NCBI GenBank assembly: GCA_031539345.1 | Contig: JAVKMO010000018.1 | Span: 1 to 25,740, forward strand | Length of the DNA: 25,740 nt | Source of the DNA: JAVKMO01 sp031539345 | GTDB lineage: Bacteria; Bacteroidota; Bacteroidia; Chitinophagales; Chitinophagaceae | Reading direction: 5' to 3' | In this document: positions 1 through 9,100 of the stretch, in pieces | Layout of the letters: the number at the start of each line of letters is the position of its first letter | Position numbering within the stretch: position 1 is the stretch's first letter | Program-made: the position numbers and the translations under genes | The notes under the pieces: generated by a model | What the model was told of the DNA's origin: nothing | Database searches by the model: none | Seen by the model: the letters and a program-made list of their open reading frames with translations, nothing else

Positions 1-884
1 AACAAAAAACAACAGAAATAAAAGAGCAAAAAAATGTGCAATCTGCAGACGTCGTTGAAAAAGAAATTCCGACAACAGCTGCTGCTATTACAAAAACATC
101 TCAACAAAAAACAACAGAAATAAAAGAGCAAAAAAATGTGCAATCTGCAGACGTCGTTGAAAAAGAAATTCCGACAACAGCTGCTGCTATTACAAAAACA
201 TCTCAACAAAAAGCAACAGAAATAAAAGAACAAAAAAATGTGCAATCCGCAGACGTCGTTGAAAAAGAAATTCCGACAACAGCGGCGGCTATTACAGAAA
301 CACAGCAACAAAAAGCAACAGAAATAAAAGTAGATAACCAAAAAGAGGTGATAAAATCAAAGGGGATCGTTGAAACAAAAATAATTCCAACGCCTTCTAC
401 AATAGCAACATCTGACGATAAGATGAGTACAAGTTCTATTCATCGAGAAAAAATCACGCCCAAAATACCTGTGAAAGAATTTACAATAAAAAAAGACAAT
501 AACAATATCAACAAGGCTTTAAAAGAGATAGAAAGCAATGAAAATAAATTGTCCAAAACAAAAAATGGCTCGATAGAAGAAAAAAAAGAAGAAAAGACAA
601 TACCTCCCACCATCACGTCTAGTATGGTAACAAAAACACGAGTTGACATCATCGAAAATAAACCAAAACATTTTAATGAGTGGTTGTCTGCGTATAGCAA
701 AAATGTAAAACCAAGCACTATCTCTGAACCTAAAAAAAATATTTATACAGAAACAATGGCAGACTTGTATATTAAGCAAGGCAATATTGCTCAAGCAATT
801 AAAATTTATGAAGAATTGATTGAACTTTATCCAGAAAAAAAAATTTACTTCACGCAAAAAATTACTCCTTTAAAAAATTTATAA
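1..884 (+). CDS. TPR-containing low-complexity protein, 3' part (5' end outside window)
   Basis: The reading frame is open from the left edge (first full codon at 3) and ends with TAA at 882-884. An in-frame GTG at 36 is not a believable start, because the codons before it continue the same repeat (QKTTEIKEQKN). The visible part begins with a 34-residue repeat, QSADVVEKEIPTTAAAIT and following, in three copies plus the tail of a fourth. A Lys/Glu/Thr-rich, probably disordered stretch follows. The last roughly 45 residues resemble one tetratricopeptide repeat (ETMADLYIKQGNIAQAIKIY, then a PEKK turn). Proteins with this kind of C-terminus directly upstream of secG are common in Bacteroidota; their function is unknown to me. 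The stop codon is one base from the secG start, so the two genes are probably co-transcribed and translationally coupled. The TPR suggests a protein-binding role, which is inference. Confidence 0.8.
   Translation, partial: QKTTEIKEQKNVQSADVVEKEIPTTAAAITKTSQQKTTEIKEQKNVQSADVVEKEIPTTAAAITKTSQQKATEIKEQKNVQSADVVEKEIPTTAAAITETQQQKATEIKVDNQKEVIKSKGIVETKIIPTPSTIATSDDKMSTSSIHREKITPKIPVKEFTIKKDNNNINKALKEIESNENKLSKTKNGSIEEKKEEKTIPPTITSSMVTKTRVDIIENKPKHFNEWLSAYSKNVKPSTISEPKKNIYTETMADLYIKQGNIAQAIKIYEELIELYPEKKIYFTQKITPLKNL
3..341 (+). repeat. In-frame tandem repeat, 102-bp unit (34 aa)
   Basis: Units begin at 36, 138 and 240, exactly 102 bp apart. Bases 3-35 match the tail of a preceding unit, so the array extends off the left edge. 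By eye, units 1 and 2 differ at about two positions (aca/gca and gag/gaa). Unit 3 diverges more, especially after its codons for TAAAIT, and runs out into non-repeat sequence. Because 102 is divisible by 3, gain or loss of units would keep the frame. Confidence 0.92.
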
Positions 885-885
885 T

Positions 886-1173
886 ATGACTTTCTTATTT
901 GTAGTTCTACTTGTTTTATCTGCTCTTTTTATTGCTCTTTTTATTTTGATTCAAAACCCCAAAGGTGGCGGAATGGATTCTAACATTATGGGTGGTGCGG
1001 GAAATCAAATTTTTGGTGTACAACAATCAGCAAACATTTTAGAAAGAGGAACGTGGATATTAGGTATTTTCATTTTGGTTCTTTGTTTGAGTTCTGTTTG
1101 GTTTATTGATAAAAAATCTTCTTCTAACACAAGAGAAGAAACGTATTTAGAGAAAATGAATTTAAAAAAATAA
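886..1173 (+). CDS. secG: Preprotein translocase subunit SecG
   Basis: The protein has 95 residues, normal for the Bacteroidota form. SecG is the small non-essential partner of the SecYEG channel in the inner membrane and stimulates SecA-driven export. Two hydrophobic helices are visible (about residues 2-23 and 55-74). The family signature QNPKGGG lies just after the first helix, followed by a Gly/Asn/Gln-rich loop (GGAGNQIFG) that typifies SecG. The tail is short, polar and Lys/Glu-rich. The ATG at 886 is one base after the stop of the upstream TPR gene, consistent with translational coupling. A hairpin terminator sits about 60 bp downstream, so secG is probably the last gene of its unit. 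Confidence 0.95.
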   Translation: MTFLFVVLLVLSALFIALFILIQNPKGGGMDSNIMGGAGNQIFGVQQSANILERGTWILGIFILVLCLSSVWFIDKKSSSNTREETYLEKMNLKK

Positions 1174-1232
1174 AACTTACTTTTATTGTATCGCATTAGA
1201 ATAAATATCCTTTTTAGTTTTCGAAACTATCT

Positions 1233-1262
1233 AACCGCTGCACTGTTTGTGGCGGTTTTTTT
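1233..1262 (+). terminator. Rho-independent terminator after secG
   Basis: A 6-bp perfect stem, AACCGC (1233-1238) with GCGGTT (1252-1257), encloses a 13-nt loop. The T tract runs from 1256 to 1262, its first two bases belonging to the stem. It lies between secG and the helicase gene, both on the plus strand. A second small inverted repeat, TAGTTT-TCG-AAACTA (1215-1229), sits just upstream but has no T tract. Confidence 0.65.
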
Positions 1263-1305
1263 ATGCCCTAATGAACTCTTGCTGTCCTAAAAAAATCATT
1301 CATCA

Positions 1306-4300
1306 ATGCTTGTCAATAAACACGAATTAGAAGAACAGTTTAAAACAGATTATAATAGCCTGAATGCTGAACAAAAACAAGCCGTTGATCGCATAGAGGG
1401 TCCTGTGTTAGTCGTTGCTGGACCTGGCACAGGAAAGACAAAAATTTTATCGATGCGTATTGCCAACATTTTACTCCGAACGGATAGCAATGCGTCTAAT
1501 ATTTTGTGCCTCACTTTTACGAATGATGCAGCCGCGAATATGAAAAATCGTTTGTTCAATATCATTGGAAACGAGGCTTTCAAAGTTTCTATTCATACGT
1601 TTCATTCTTTTTGCAATAGCATTATCACAGAAAATGCAAATTATTTTGACAATGATGATTTTGAAATCATTTCTGCCTTAGAAGAAAAAAAGTTATACCA
1701 TCATCTAATAGAAAACTTGCCACGTAAACACGTCTTAAAAGTGGATAGGGGCAATTTGTATCGGAGTGCTGCTTATTTGTCTCAGGTATTTGATTTTGTA
1801 CAAAAAGAAAATATTGATTTAAGTAGCGTACATGAGATTTGCCAAGCGTATATTAAGGACTTGCCCAATCAAGAAATTTATCAATACCAAAGGTCTTTAA
1901 AAACAGGCAAAAAAAAAGGCGATCCAAAACAAAAAGAAATTGATGAAGAGATTAAAAGTGTAGAACGCTTTCTGTCTGCAGTAGATTTATTTCCTACGTA
2001 TAAAGCGTCTTTAATCGACATTCGACGCTATACTTTTAACGATATGATAGAGAAAATTCTAACCTGTTTTCAAGAAGACAATTTTATTCTTGCACGTTAT
2101 CAGGAACGTTTTCATTATGTTTTAGTTGATGAATTTCAAGATACAAACGGGGCTCAAAATAATATCATCAAAAAATTGATGGGCTTTTGGGAACAAAATA
2201 ATTTGTTTGTTGTAGGCGATGAAGACCAATGTATATTTCGTTTTCAAGGTGCAAACGTGGCTAATGTTACAGACTTTTACAATTCTCATCAGAAGAATTT
2301 AACGACGGTTACTTTAACAAAAAACTATCGGTCTTCACAAGCCATTCTTGATGTGGCAATGAATTGTATTCAAGAAAATCAAGGTCGTTTGTCTAATGAA
2401 GTGAGCGGCTTAGATGAAAAAAAAATAATTGCATACGGAACATGGAAAGCCTTAACTGAAAAGCCTTTTGTGTATTGTTATGAAAACGCAATGCAAGAAA
2501 TGGTGGGCATTATAGAAGAAATAAAACACGCCACAAAAAACGGATTTGATTACAATGATATTGCCATTTTATATAGCACAAACAAAACAGGAATGCTCAT
2601 GGCAAGCATGCTGAAAAGTCAGCACATTCCTTTTCAAATCAGCAAAACAACAAATATTTTAGATGCCCCATTGGTAAAAAAAATCATTACAATTTTTCGC
2701 TATTTGAATACAGAATGGCGTGTGCCATTTGATAGCAATGAATATTTATTTGAAATTTTACACTATGATTTTTTTTCTAATCAGGCGTTTGACCTTGCCG
2801 ATGCTATTATCAATATGAAGTCTGCAGAACAACCTGTGCATCGATATAGTTTGCGGTATTATATCAATACAAACGTCAAAGAAAAGTTTGATGGAATAGA
2901 AGCCTTAGAGAACCTAATCGCCTTACAAGCTTCTGTGTCAGTAGCAGATTTATTTGTGGCGATATGTACGCAATGCAAAATTTTTGAATGGATAATGAAA
3001 CAAGAAGACAAAGTTTATTTCATGGAACTCATCGAAACTTTTCATCATCATCTACTTTTAGAAAGCAAGAAAAAGCACACTTTTACGCTCCATTATTTAT
3101 TGGAAGAAATATTAGACGTCTATATTCAAGAAGGCATTAGCATTCCTATTACACAAAATATAACCACACAAAAAGGTGTTATATTAAAAACATGTCATGC
3201 TGCAAAAGGCGAAGAATATCCGCTTGTTTTTATGATGAATTGCGTTAAAGGAGAATGGGAAAAACAACGTAACAGAAACACTCTGAAAATCCCTCGCACG
3301 TTGATTGGAACAGATTCTAATACGAATAATGAAAATGAATTTTTAGAAGAACGCAGACGATTATTTTATGTTGGAATAACGCGTGCAGAAAAAAAATTAA
3401 TTCTGTCTTATAGCAGTGATAATGGAGATAAAGAAGCATCACAGTTTATTTTAGAAGCAAGCAAAGGGTTAGATGAAAATTGTATTACGTATGAGAGAAA
3501 AAACATTCCAACTCACATTTTACTCTCTTACAAATTAGAAAGTTTTATGCCTGAGCAAAAGTTAGAAATCGATCTAAAACAATGGATTAGTAAAGAAAAA
3601 ATAGAACAGGTATTAAGCACATTAAATTTAAGTGCATCAGTATTAGATGCGTATTTAAAGTGTCCAATTGGGTTTTATTTTACGCATATTTTAAAAGTAC
3701 CCACTACACAAAACAATGCAATTGTGTTTGGAAATGTGTTGCATAAAGTATTAGAATACGCATACCAACAAATGCAAAACAATCAGAATCAAGATTTTCC
3801 ACTCGTTGACGAGTGTGTTGCTTATTACAATGATGTGTTACAAAAACAAAAATATTTATCAACCCCTTATGAATATGAAACGAATCAAGAATATGGCAAA
3901 CGGTTGATTGAGAAATTGCATAAAGAATACTTGATTAATAGCCATCAAACTGTATTGATAGAAAATAAATTTAGAGAACAAATCAAAGATGATTTGTATC
4001 TGTCTGGGCGAATTGACAAAATTGAATTGATAGATACGCAAAGTGTGATTGTAGATTACAAAACGGGTAAATTCAAATCAGAAGATTGGAAAGAACCCAA
4101 TGAAAAAAATCCACACGGCGGCAAGCACTGGCGACAAGCCATTTTATATACTTTATTATTAGACCGTCAAAATAAATATGCCATTCAAAATGAGGGCATT
4201 GAGTTTGTTTACTTTGTTTATGATAAAAATCATCCTGACAAATCTTTTGATACTTATCGCATTGCACCGAATAAAATGGATAAAGAATTTATGATTCATT

Positions 4301-4401
4301 TACTTACAGAAACGTGGACGCGTATGAAAAATCATGAATTCAATACGGGCTGTAATGATTGTTCTTGGTGCAACCTTGTAAAAGAAAAAGTAAACCTGTA
4401 A
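1306..4401 (+). CDS. UvrD/Rep-family helicase fused to a RecB/AddB-type PD-(D/E)XK nuclease
   Basis: The protein has 1031 residues. The SF1A helicase motifs are complete: Walker A AGPGTGKT (38-45), Ia LTFTN (69-73), Ib HTFHSF (97-102), Walker B VLVDEFQDT (272-280), III VVGDEDQ (302-308), IV LTKNYRSS (337-344), V TCHAAKGEE (629-637) and VI RRRLFYVGITRA (683-694). From about 780 it becomes a RecB-type nuclease with H813 (GNVLHKVLE), D904 (GRIDKI), D917-Y-K919 and Q944-x3-Y948. Four cysteines bracket the nuclease, C786 and then C1016/C1019/C1022, like the iron-sulfur staple of AddB and Cas4 nucleases. The family unwinds and resects double-strand ends. This looks like a one-chain helicase-nuclease; no AddA or AddB partner is visible. 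The ATG at 1306 follows the secG terminator with no clear Shine-Dalgarno. PolX follows 50 bp downstream on the same strand. Confidence 0.92.
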   Translation: MLVNKHELEEQFKTDYNSLNAEQKQAVDRIEGPVLVVAGPGTGKTKILSMRIANILLRTDSNASNILCLTFTNDAAANMKNRLFNIIGNEAFKVSIHTFHSFCNSIITENANYFDNDDFEIISALEEKKLYHHLIENLPRKHVLKVDRGNLYRSAAYLSQVFDFVQKENIDLSSVHEICQAYIKDLPNQEIYQYQRSLKTGKKKGDPKQKEIDEEIKSVERFLSAVDLFPTYKASLIDIRRYTFNDMIEKILTCFQEDNFILARYQERFHYVLVDEFQDTNGAQNNIIKKLMGFWEQNNLFVVGDEDQCIFRFQGANVANVTDFYNSHQKNLTTVTLTKNYRSSQAILDVAMNCIQENQGRLSNEVSGLDEKKIIAYGTWKALTEKPFVYCYENAMQEMVGIIEEIKHATKNGFDYNDIAILYSTNKTGMLMASMLKSQHIPFQISKTTNILDAPLVKKIITIFRYLNTEWRVPFDSNEYLFEILHYDFFSNQAFDLADAIINMKSAEQPVHRYSLRYYINTNVKEKFDGIEALENLIALQASVSVADLFVAICTQCKIFEWIMKQEDKVYFMELIETFHHHLLLESKKKHTFTLHYLLEEILDVYIQEGISIPITQNITTQKGVILKTCHAAKGEEYPLVFMMNCVKGEWEKQRNRNTLKIPRTLIGTDSNTNNENEFLEERRRLFYVGITRAEKKLILSYSSDNGDKEASQFILEASKGLDENCITYERKNIPTHILLSYKLESFMPEQKLEIDLKQWISKEKIEQVLSTLNLSASVLDAYLKCPIGFYFTHILKVPTTQNNAIVFGNVLHKVLEYAYQQMQNNQNQDFPLVDECVAYYNDVLQKQKYLSTPYEYETNQEYGKRLIEKLHKEYLINSHQTVLIENKFREQIKDDLYLSGRIDKIELIDTQSVIVDYKTGKFKSEDWKEPNEKNPHGGKHWRQAILYTLLLDRQNKYAIQNEGIEFVYFVYDKNHPDKSFDTYRIAPNKMDKEFMIHLLTETWTRMKNHEFNTGCNDCSWCNLVKEKVNL

Positions 4402-4451
4402 AATGTTTAACGCAAATTCAAATTCCCCTACCCTTCTTTAAAATAAATTTT

Positions 4452-6116
4452 ATGAAGCACAAAATTATTGACCATTTAGAATTGATTGCAAAATTGATGG
4501 AGTTACATAACGAAAATCCATTCAAAACAAAGGCGTATATCAGTGCTAGTAATACACTGTACAACACGGATATCAATGATGAAAATATTCCGTCAATGCA
4601 ATGGAATAAAATAAAAGGAATTGGAGAATCTATTGCTACAACAATTAGCGAATTTGTTTCGACAGGTTCGTCAAGCATTTCAAAAAAATATGTGGCAAGT
4701 ACACCCAAAGGAATTTTAGAACTCGTTTTTTCTATTCGAGGGTTAGGCGTAAAAAAAATAGCGACACTATGGAAAGGTCATGGTATTTCATCAATAGAAC
4801 AATTATATGAAGCCTGCATGAAAAATGAATTGCAAAACATCAAAGGCTTTGGATTGAAAATGGAAGAGAAAATGAAAGAACGAATTGAATTTTATTTTCA
4901 ACACAAGGGGTTAAAATTATTTGCCAAAACAATTGCATTAGCAAAAGATTTATGCTTACAGCTATCTCTTTTTGCACCAAATGAAAAGCATGAAATTACA
5001 GATGAATTGCGAAGACAATTGCCTATTGTAAAACATATTGCGATTGTTACAACTTGCTCTATCGAAAAATTAAAATCATTTTTAGTCGATAATCAATTCG
5101 ACATTTTGGCAGAAACAGAAAAGGAAATTAATGCCTATCATGGCTTGTTTAGAGATGTTGTTTTTTTTCTTGCAACAACAAATACATTTGGAACAAGGCT
5201 ATTTGAAACAAGTAGTTCGAAGAATTTTTTAGACGCTTGGGGAACATTGCCTTTAAGCGAAAATGAACAGCAAATTTTTGACGATAAGCATGTTGATTAT
5301 TTACCTCCGTATTTAAGAGAAGACAAAACCTTTTTAGACAAAAAATATACTGCTGATTTTTTTGCAAACATCATTCAAACAAAAGATATTAAAGGGCTGA
5401 TTCATTGTCATTCTCAATGGAGCGACGGAGAACATACAATACAACAAATGGCAAATGAATGTATTAAAAAAGGCTTAGAATATATGGTTATCACAGACCA
5501 TAGCAAAAGTTCTTTTGTGGCAAATGGATTGAGCGAAGAGCGTTTACAACAACAATGGAAAGAGATTGAACATTTAAATGAAACATTGGCTCCATTTAAA
5601 ATTTTCAAAGGAATTGAATGTGATATTTTAAGTGATGGTAGTTTAGATTATCGTGAAGAGATTTTAGCGCAATTTGACCTTGTCATTATTTCTATTCACA
5701 ACAATTTAGAAATGGATAAAGAAACTGCAACAACGCGAATGTTGAATGCAATGAAAAATCAATACACGCATATTGTTGGTCATAGTTCTGGGCGTTTATT
5801 ATTAAATAGAAAAGGATACGACTTAGATTATGAAAAAATTTTTGCAGCATGTATTGAACATCGGGTGGCGATAGAATGCAATGCAAATCCATTTCGTTTA
5901 GATATTGATTGGACTTATTTAAATCGTATGCAAGATGCTAATATTCTCACATCGATTAACCCAGATGCACACTCCGTATATGGCATTTCTGATATTGAAT
6001 TTGGCATTGCTATTGCACAAAAAGCAGGCTTGCAAAAACGAAATAACATCAGTAGTTATTCGCTTGCTACATTTGAATTATTTGTCGCAAACATGAAAAA
6101 GAAAATTAAAAATTGA
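4452..6116 (+). CDS. polX: PolX-family protein with PHP domain; polymerase site apparently degenerate
   Basis: The protein has 554 residues from the ATG at 4452. The frame stays open to 4359, but that extension overlaps the helicase and does not look like family sequence. Residues 1-60 form the Pol beta 8-kDa-like helix-hairpin-helix region, with further HhH motifs around 85-155 (IRGLGVKKIATLWK, IKGFGLKMEE). The palm should carry GSxRR...GDxD, but here it reads DELRRQLPIVKHIA (184-197), so the metal-binding aspartates are absent. The C-terminal PHP domain is complete: H318/H320, D325, H350, E389, H416, H444, D505 and H507. PHP domains of bacterial PolX act as Mn-dependent 3'-5' exonuclease or phosphoesterase in base-excision repair. 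I infer a nuclease or end-trimming protein that keeps the DNA-binding modules but not nucleotidyl transfer. It may be co-transcribed with the helicase. Its end overlaps the sprA stop. Confidence 0.88.
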   Translation: MKHKIIDHLELIAKLMELHNENPFKTKAYISASNTLYNTDINDENIPSMQWNKIKGIGESIATTISEFVSTGSSSISKKYVASTPKGILELVFSIRGLGVKKIATLWKGHGISSIEQLYEACMKNELQNIKGFGLKMEEKMKERIEFYFQHKGLKLFAKTIALAKDLCLQLSLFAPNEKHEITDELRRQLPIVKHIAIVTTCSIEKLKSFLVDNQFDILAETEKEINAYHGLFRDVVFFLATTNTFGTRLFETSSSKNFLDAWGTLPLSENEQQIFDDKHVDYLPPYLREDKTFLDKKYTADFFANIIQTKDIKGLIHCHSQWSDGEHTIQQMANECIKKGLEYMVITDHSKSSFVANGLSEERLQQQWKEIEHLNETLAPFKIFKGIECDILSDGSLDYREEILAQFDLVIISIHNNLEMDKETATTRMLNAMKNQYTHIVGHSSGRLLLNRKGYDLDYEKIFAACIEHRVAIECNANPFRLDIDWTYLNRMQDANILTSINPDAHSVYGISDIEFGIAIAQKAGLQKRNNISSYSLATFELFVANMKKKIKN

Positions 6117-9100
6117 GGCGAATGAGCAATCCTCCGCGTTGATTAATCGTGCTGATTTGTGTGAGATTGTTTTTTGCTGCACGATATTCATAAAATAATT
6201 TGAAGGTCAAATTTGTATGTGCTAGATATTCAATTGATGGCAGAACATTCAGCAATGTATTTCCGCCTGTTGGAGTTTTATAATCTTGGTTAAATTTAAT
6301 ATTGTAATTAAAATCTTGGGCGTATAGAACATCAATTTTAAAAACAAACTCATTGCGAAGTTTAATTTTTTTGATTTCATTCATACTTGAGCTACCTTTA
6401 ATTCGTGTAGAAAATGATGTCGCAAATTGTTCTTTTGCATTTTCACTAATTTGAAAATCTACAATACTCATACTGACTGTTCTGTCTTTACTGTATTTAA
6501 AACCAATCGTAATTTTGTTTTTCATAGTAATATCAATGCCGATAAGTGGTTCAAATTTTTCAATGATTGTAATGTTCGGAATGCGATAGTACGGGATAAA
6601 ATTTCCTGACAAAGGGTCAATAAACATCGGAATGCCGATGAGCAATTCTCCATAACGCGGGTTAATAGAAATGTCATTACTACTCAGTGCTCCTGTATAG
6701 CCATTCGTCAATTTAATCAACGTGAAAAGGCTTTTTAAAAAACTCACATTGCTTAAGCCAGTATAAGAAATTTTCCAATTGGGTAAAGGGAAAAAACCGC
6801 TAAATGGATTGTCTTCAATGCGGTTATGTTGATTGTTGATAAGGGGTATTCCATTCACATTTGCTTTTGTATAAGCGGCGATAAAAGATGGAATTAAAAC
6901 ATCTTGAGCATAAGAATTATAGCCCTTGTAATACCCGTCATTTTCTAAAACACTTTGTTCATTCGTTTTACCAAGTCGTGTAGAAAGGTCTTTGCGAAGG
7001 AGTAAAAAATTTTGAAATGCTTGGCTTGTTTGATTGTTTGTATAGTTGTCAAATGCTGTTTGAAATGCCCAATAACTCATTTCAAATTTGCCTGTTGAAT
7101 AAGGAGATAAGTGAGCAAAATTTCCGTTGCCTGTAATGTCTTTAAATAATTCAGAATAATTTTTACCGTAACTATAATTGACGTTCAAGCTAATGTCTAA
7201 ATATGGGAAAGGCTTGAGCTCTAATTCTGCGGTAATTGTTTTTGTATATGTCTGCAAAAAGTTTTGATTCAATTCTGTGCTATGTGTAATCCATTCTTTT
7301 TTTGCAAAACCTTCTATTCCTGCAGATGCAGGTTGCATTCCAAAAAAAGTAAAATCTAAACCCGGTGCAAGCTGTGCTAAATTGTTACCTAACAATTGCG
7401 GACTCAACATAAACCCATTGATAGACGTTTGATACGTTTCTTTAAAATTTAATCTTCCTCTTTGCAGAAAAAAAATCAAAGACTTCAACAGACTTCGTTC
7501 TCCAGCACCGGTAAACGTATTGAGGTTTCTTTCTTGCACATTACTATTGGCTTGAGCAAATGAAAAACGATTAAATAGCATGTTAAAATTGAGCCCAATA
7601 TCGGCTTCTTGCTTGCGTGTATTTTGTATGCTATGCCCTAAATAAAACAGACTATCTGGGGCACTTTGCCATGAATAATCTGTATTGTAAGACACGCGTA
7701 AAGTTGTCCAATTCAAGGCAGGAATGCTTTGTGTTGGTATTGTATATGTGGCTAAAAGATTGTGATTATAAAGTACATTTCTTCCTCCATTTAAAATTCT
7801 TGTCCATACATCAATTCGTTTTTCTGCATTATCAATGCGTCCATAAGGTTCATCAATGCGTGAAAAATTATTGGCTTTGTAATCAATCACTATCGACTTT
7901 GTTAGATTATGTTTAAATCCGTACATTCTTGTAATGGCAAATCGCTTGTCGTAATATTCGGGCAATTGAAAAGCATTTTCTTCATAAATCGACCGTGCTT
8001 TTGTGATAACAAAATATCGATCAAACAACATTCTAAAAGAAAGATTAGAAGGAATGATATTGATATTGATTTTTTTTATCAACATCGCTAAAGTGCTTTG
8101 TGACAAAAACAAATTTTGAAATGGTTCATAATAATGAATGAGCGGATTGAAGGTATAATTCACACTTCCATTATGCGTAGAAAAATCATAAGTCTGAATG
8201 AGTGGCGAATGCTTATCAATGCCTGTAAACGTATAAGAGATGTCCCAATTTTTAATGCTATAAAACGATAAGACCTCTCCTTTTTTAGGCAAGATTCTGA
8301 CATTTGTAAAACTATAAGTTTGTGTTTTTGTATAATCGACACTCACGTCTAACAAACTATCTTTTTGTGTTTGCGTATTGAGTGCATTCAATTTTGTGTC
8401 TAATTTCAAATCACTATTCAAAGGGTCATATTCTGGCGTAGAAAGAATTTGAGAAAAGTTCATATAAAAAGGCAAATTCATTTTTAACCCTTTAGGCAAA
8501 AATTTACTTAAATCTAAATTGGACGTAACGGTATATTGTTTAATATTTTCTCTTGCACGTTCATTTGCTTTTTGTTCAATACTACCAAAGCCTGTAGTTG
8601 AGAAATTTCCCGTAAGGCTCATTGTTCCCAAGTCAGCAAGTTTCATATCCACCCTTGCCAAACCCGCATAAGCATTGCTTGTATTGAGTCCATTTAGTCG
8701 CAATTCATTCACCCATATTTCAGCTGATTTAGAAAAACTCGTTTTGTTGTGTACCGCCACGAGAACGCCTTTAATATCTGCAAGGGTAGGATTTCCCATA
8801 ATCGAAATTGTCTTTCCGTTAATGGTTTCTGTATAAAGTTCATTCGGATTTTTTCCTGCAAGGTTGCGTCTATTTTTAATCTGCGTCAAAAGTTGCAATT
8901 CAATATCTAAATTATTTTCTGTGGGCCAAATATCAACTTGCGTGTAAGCTGATTGCGGCTTTGTAATCGTCAATGGAATTTTTATTTCATAATAATTATT
9001 GACATAATCTGTTGCCAAGCGAACCACTGCGTCAAGTTCTTTGTCGTTGACGGTAGGCTCTCCTTGCAGCGTTTCGGCATGAATAAACATATTCAAATCT

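Noticed and set aside
3..341. CRISPR-like array
   Set aside because: The repeats are contiguous with no unique spacers and are translated in frame; this is a protein repeat.
440..857. Two minus-strand ORFs opposite the TPR gene
   Set aside because: They are rich in Phe/Leu because they read AT-rich Lys/Asn codons in reverse; no start signal or family pattern is visible.
36..884. GTG at 36 as the start of the first gene
   Set aside because: The frame is open to the left edge and the upstream codons continue the same 34-residue repeat, so the gene is cut by the window edge.
4359..4451. N-terminal extension of PolX to the ATG at 4359
   Set aside because: It overlaps the helicase end and encodes residues unlike the PolX N-terminus; the family-like sequence begins at the ATG at 4452.
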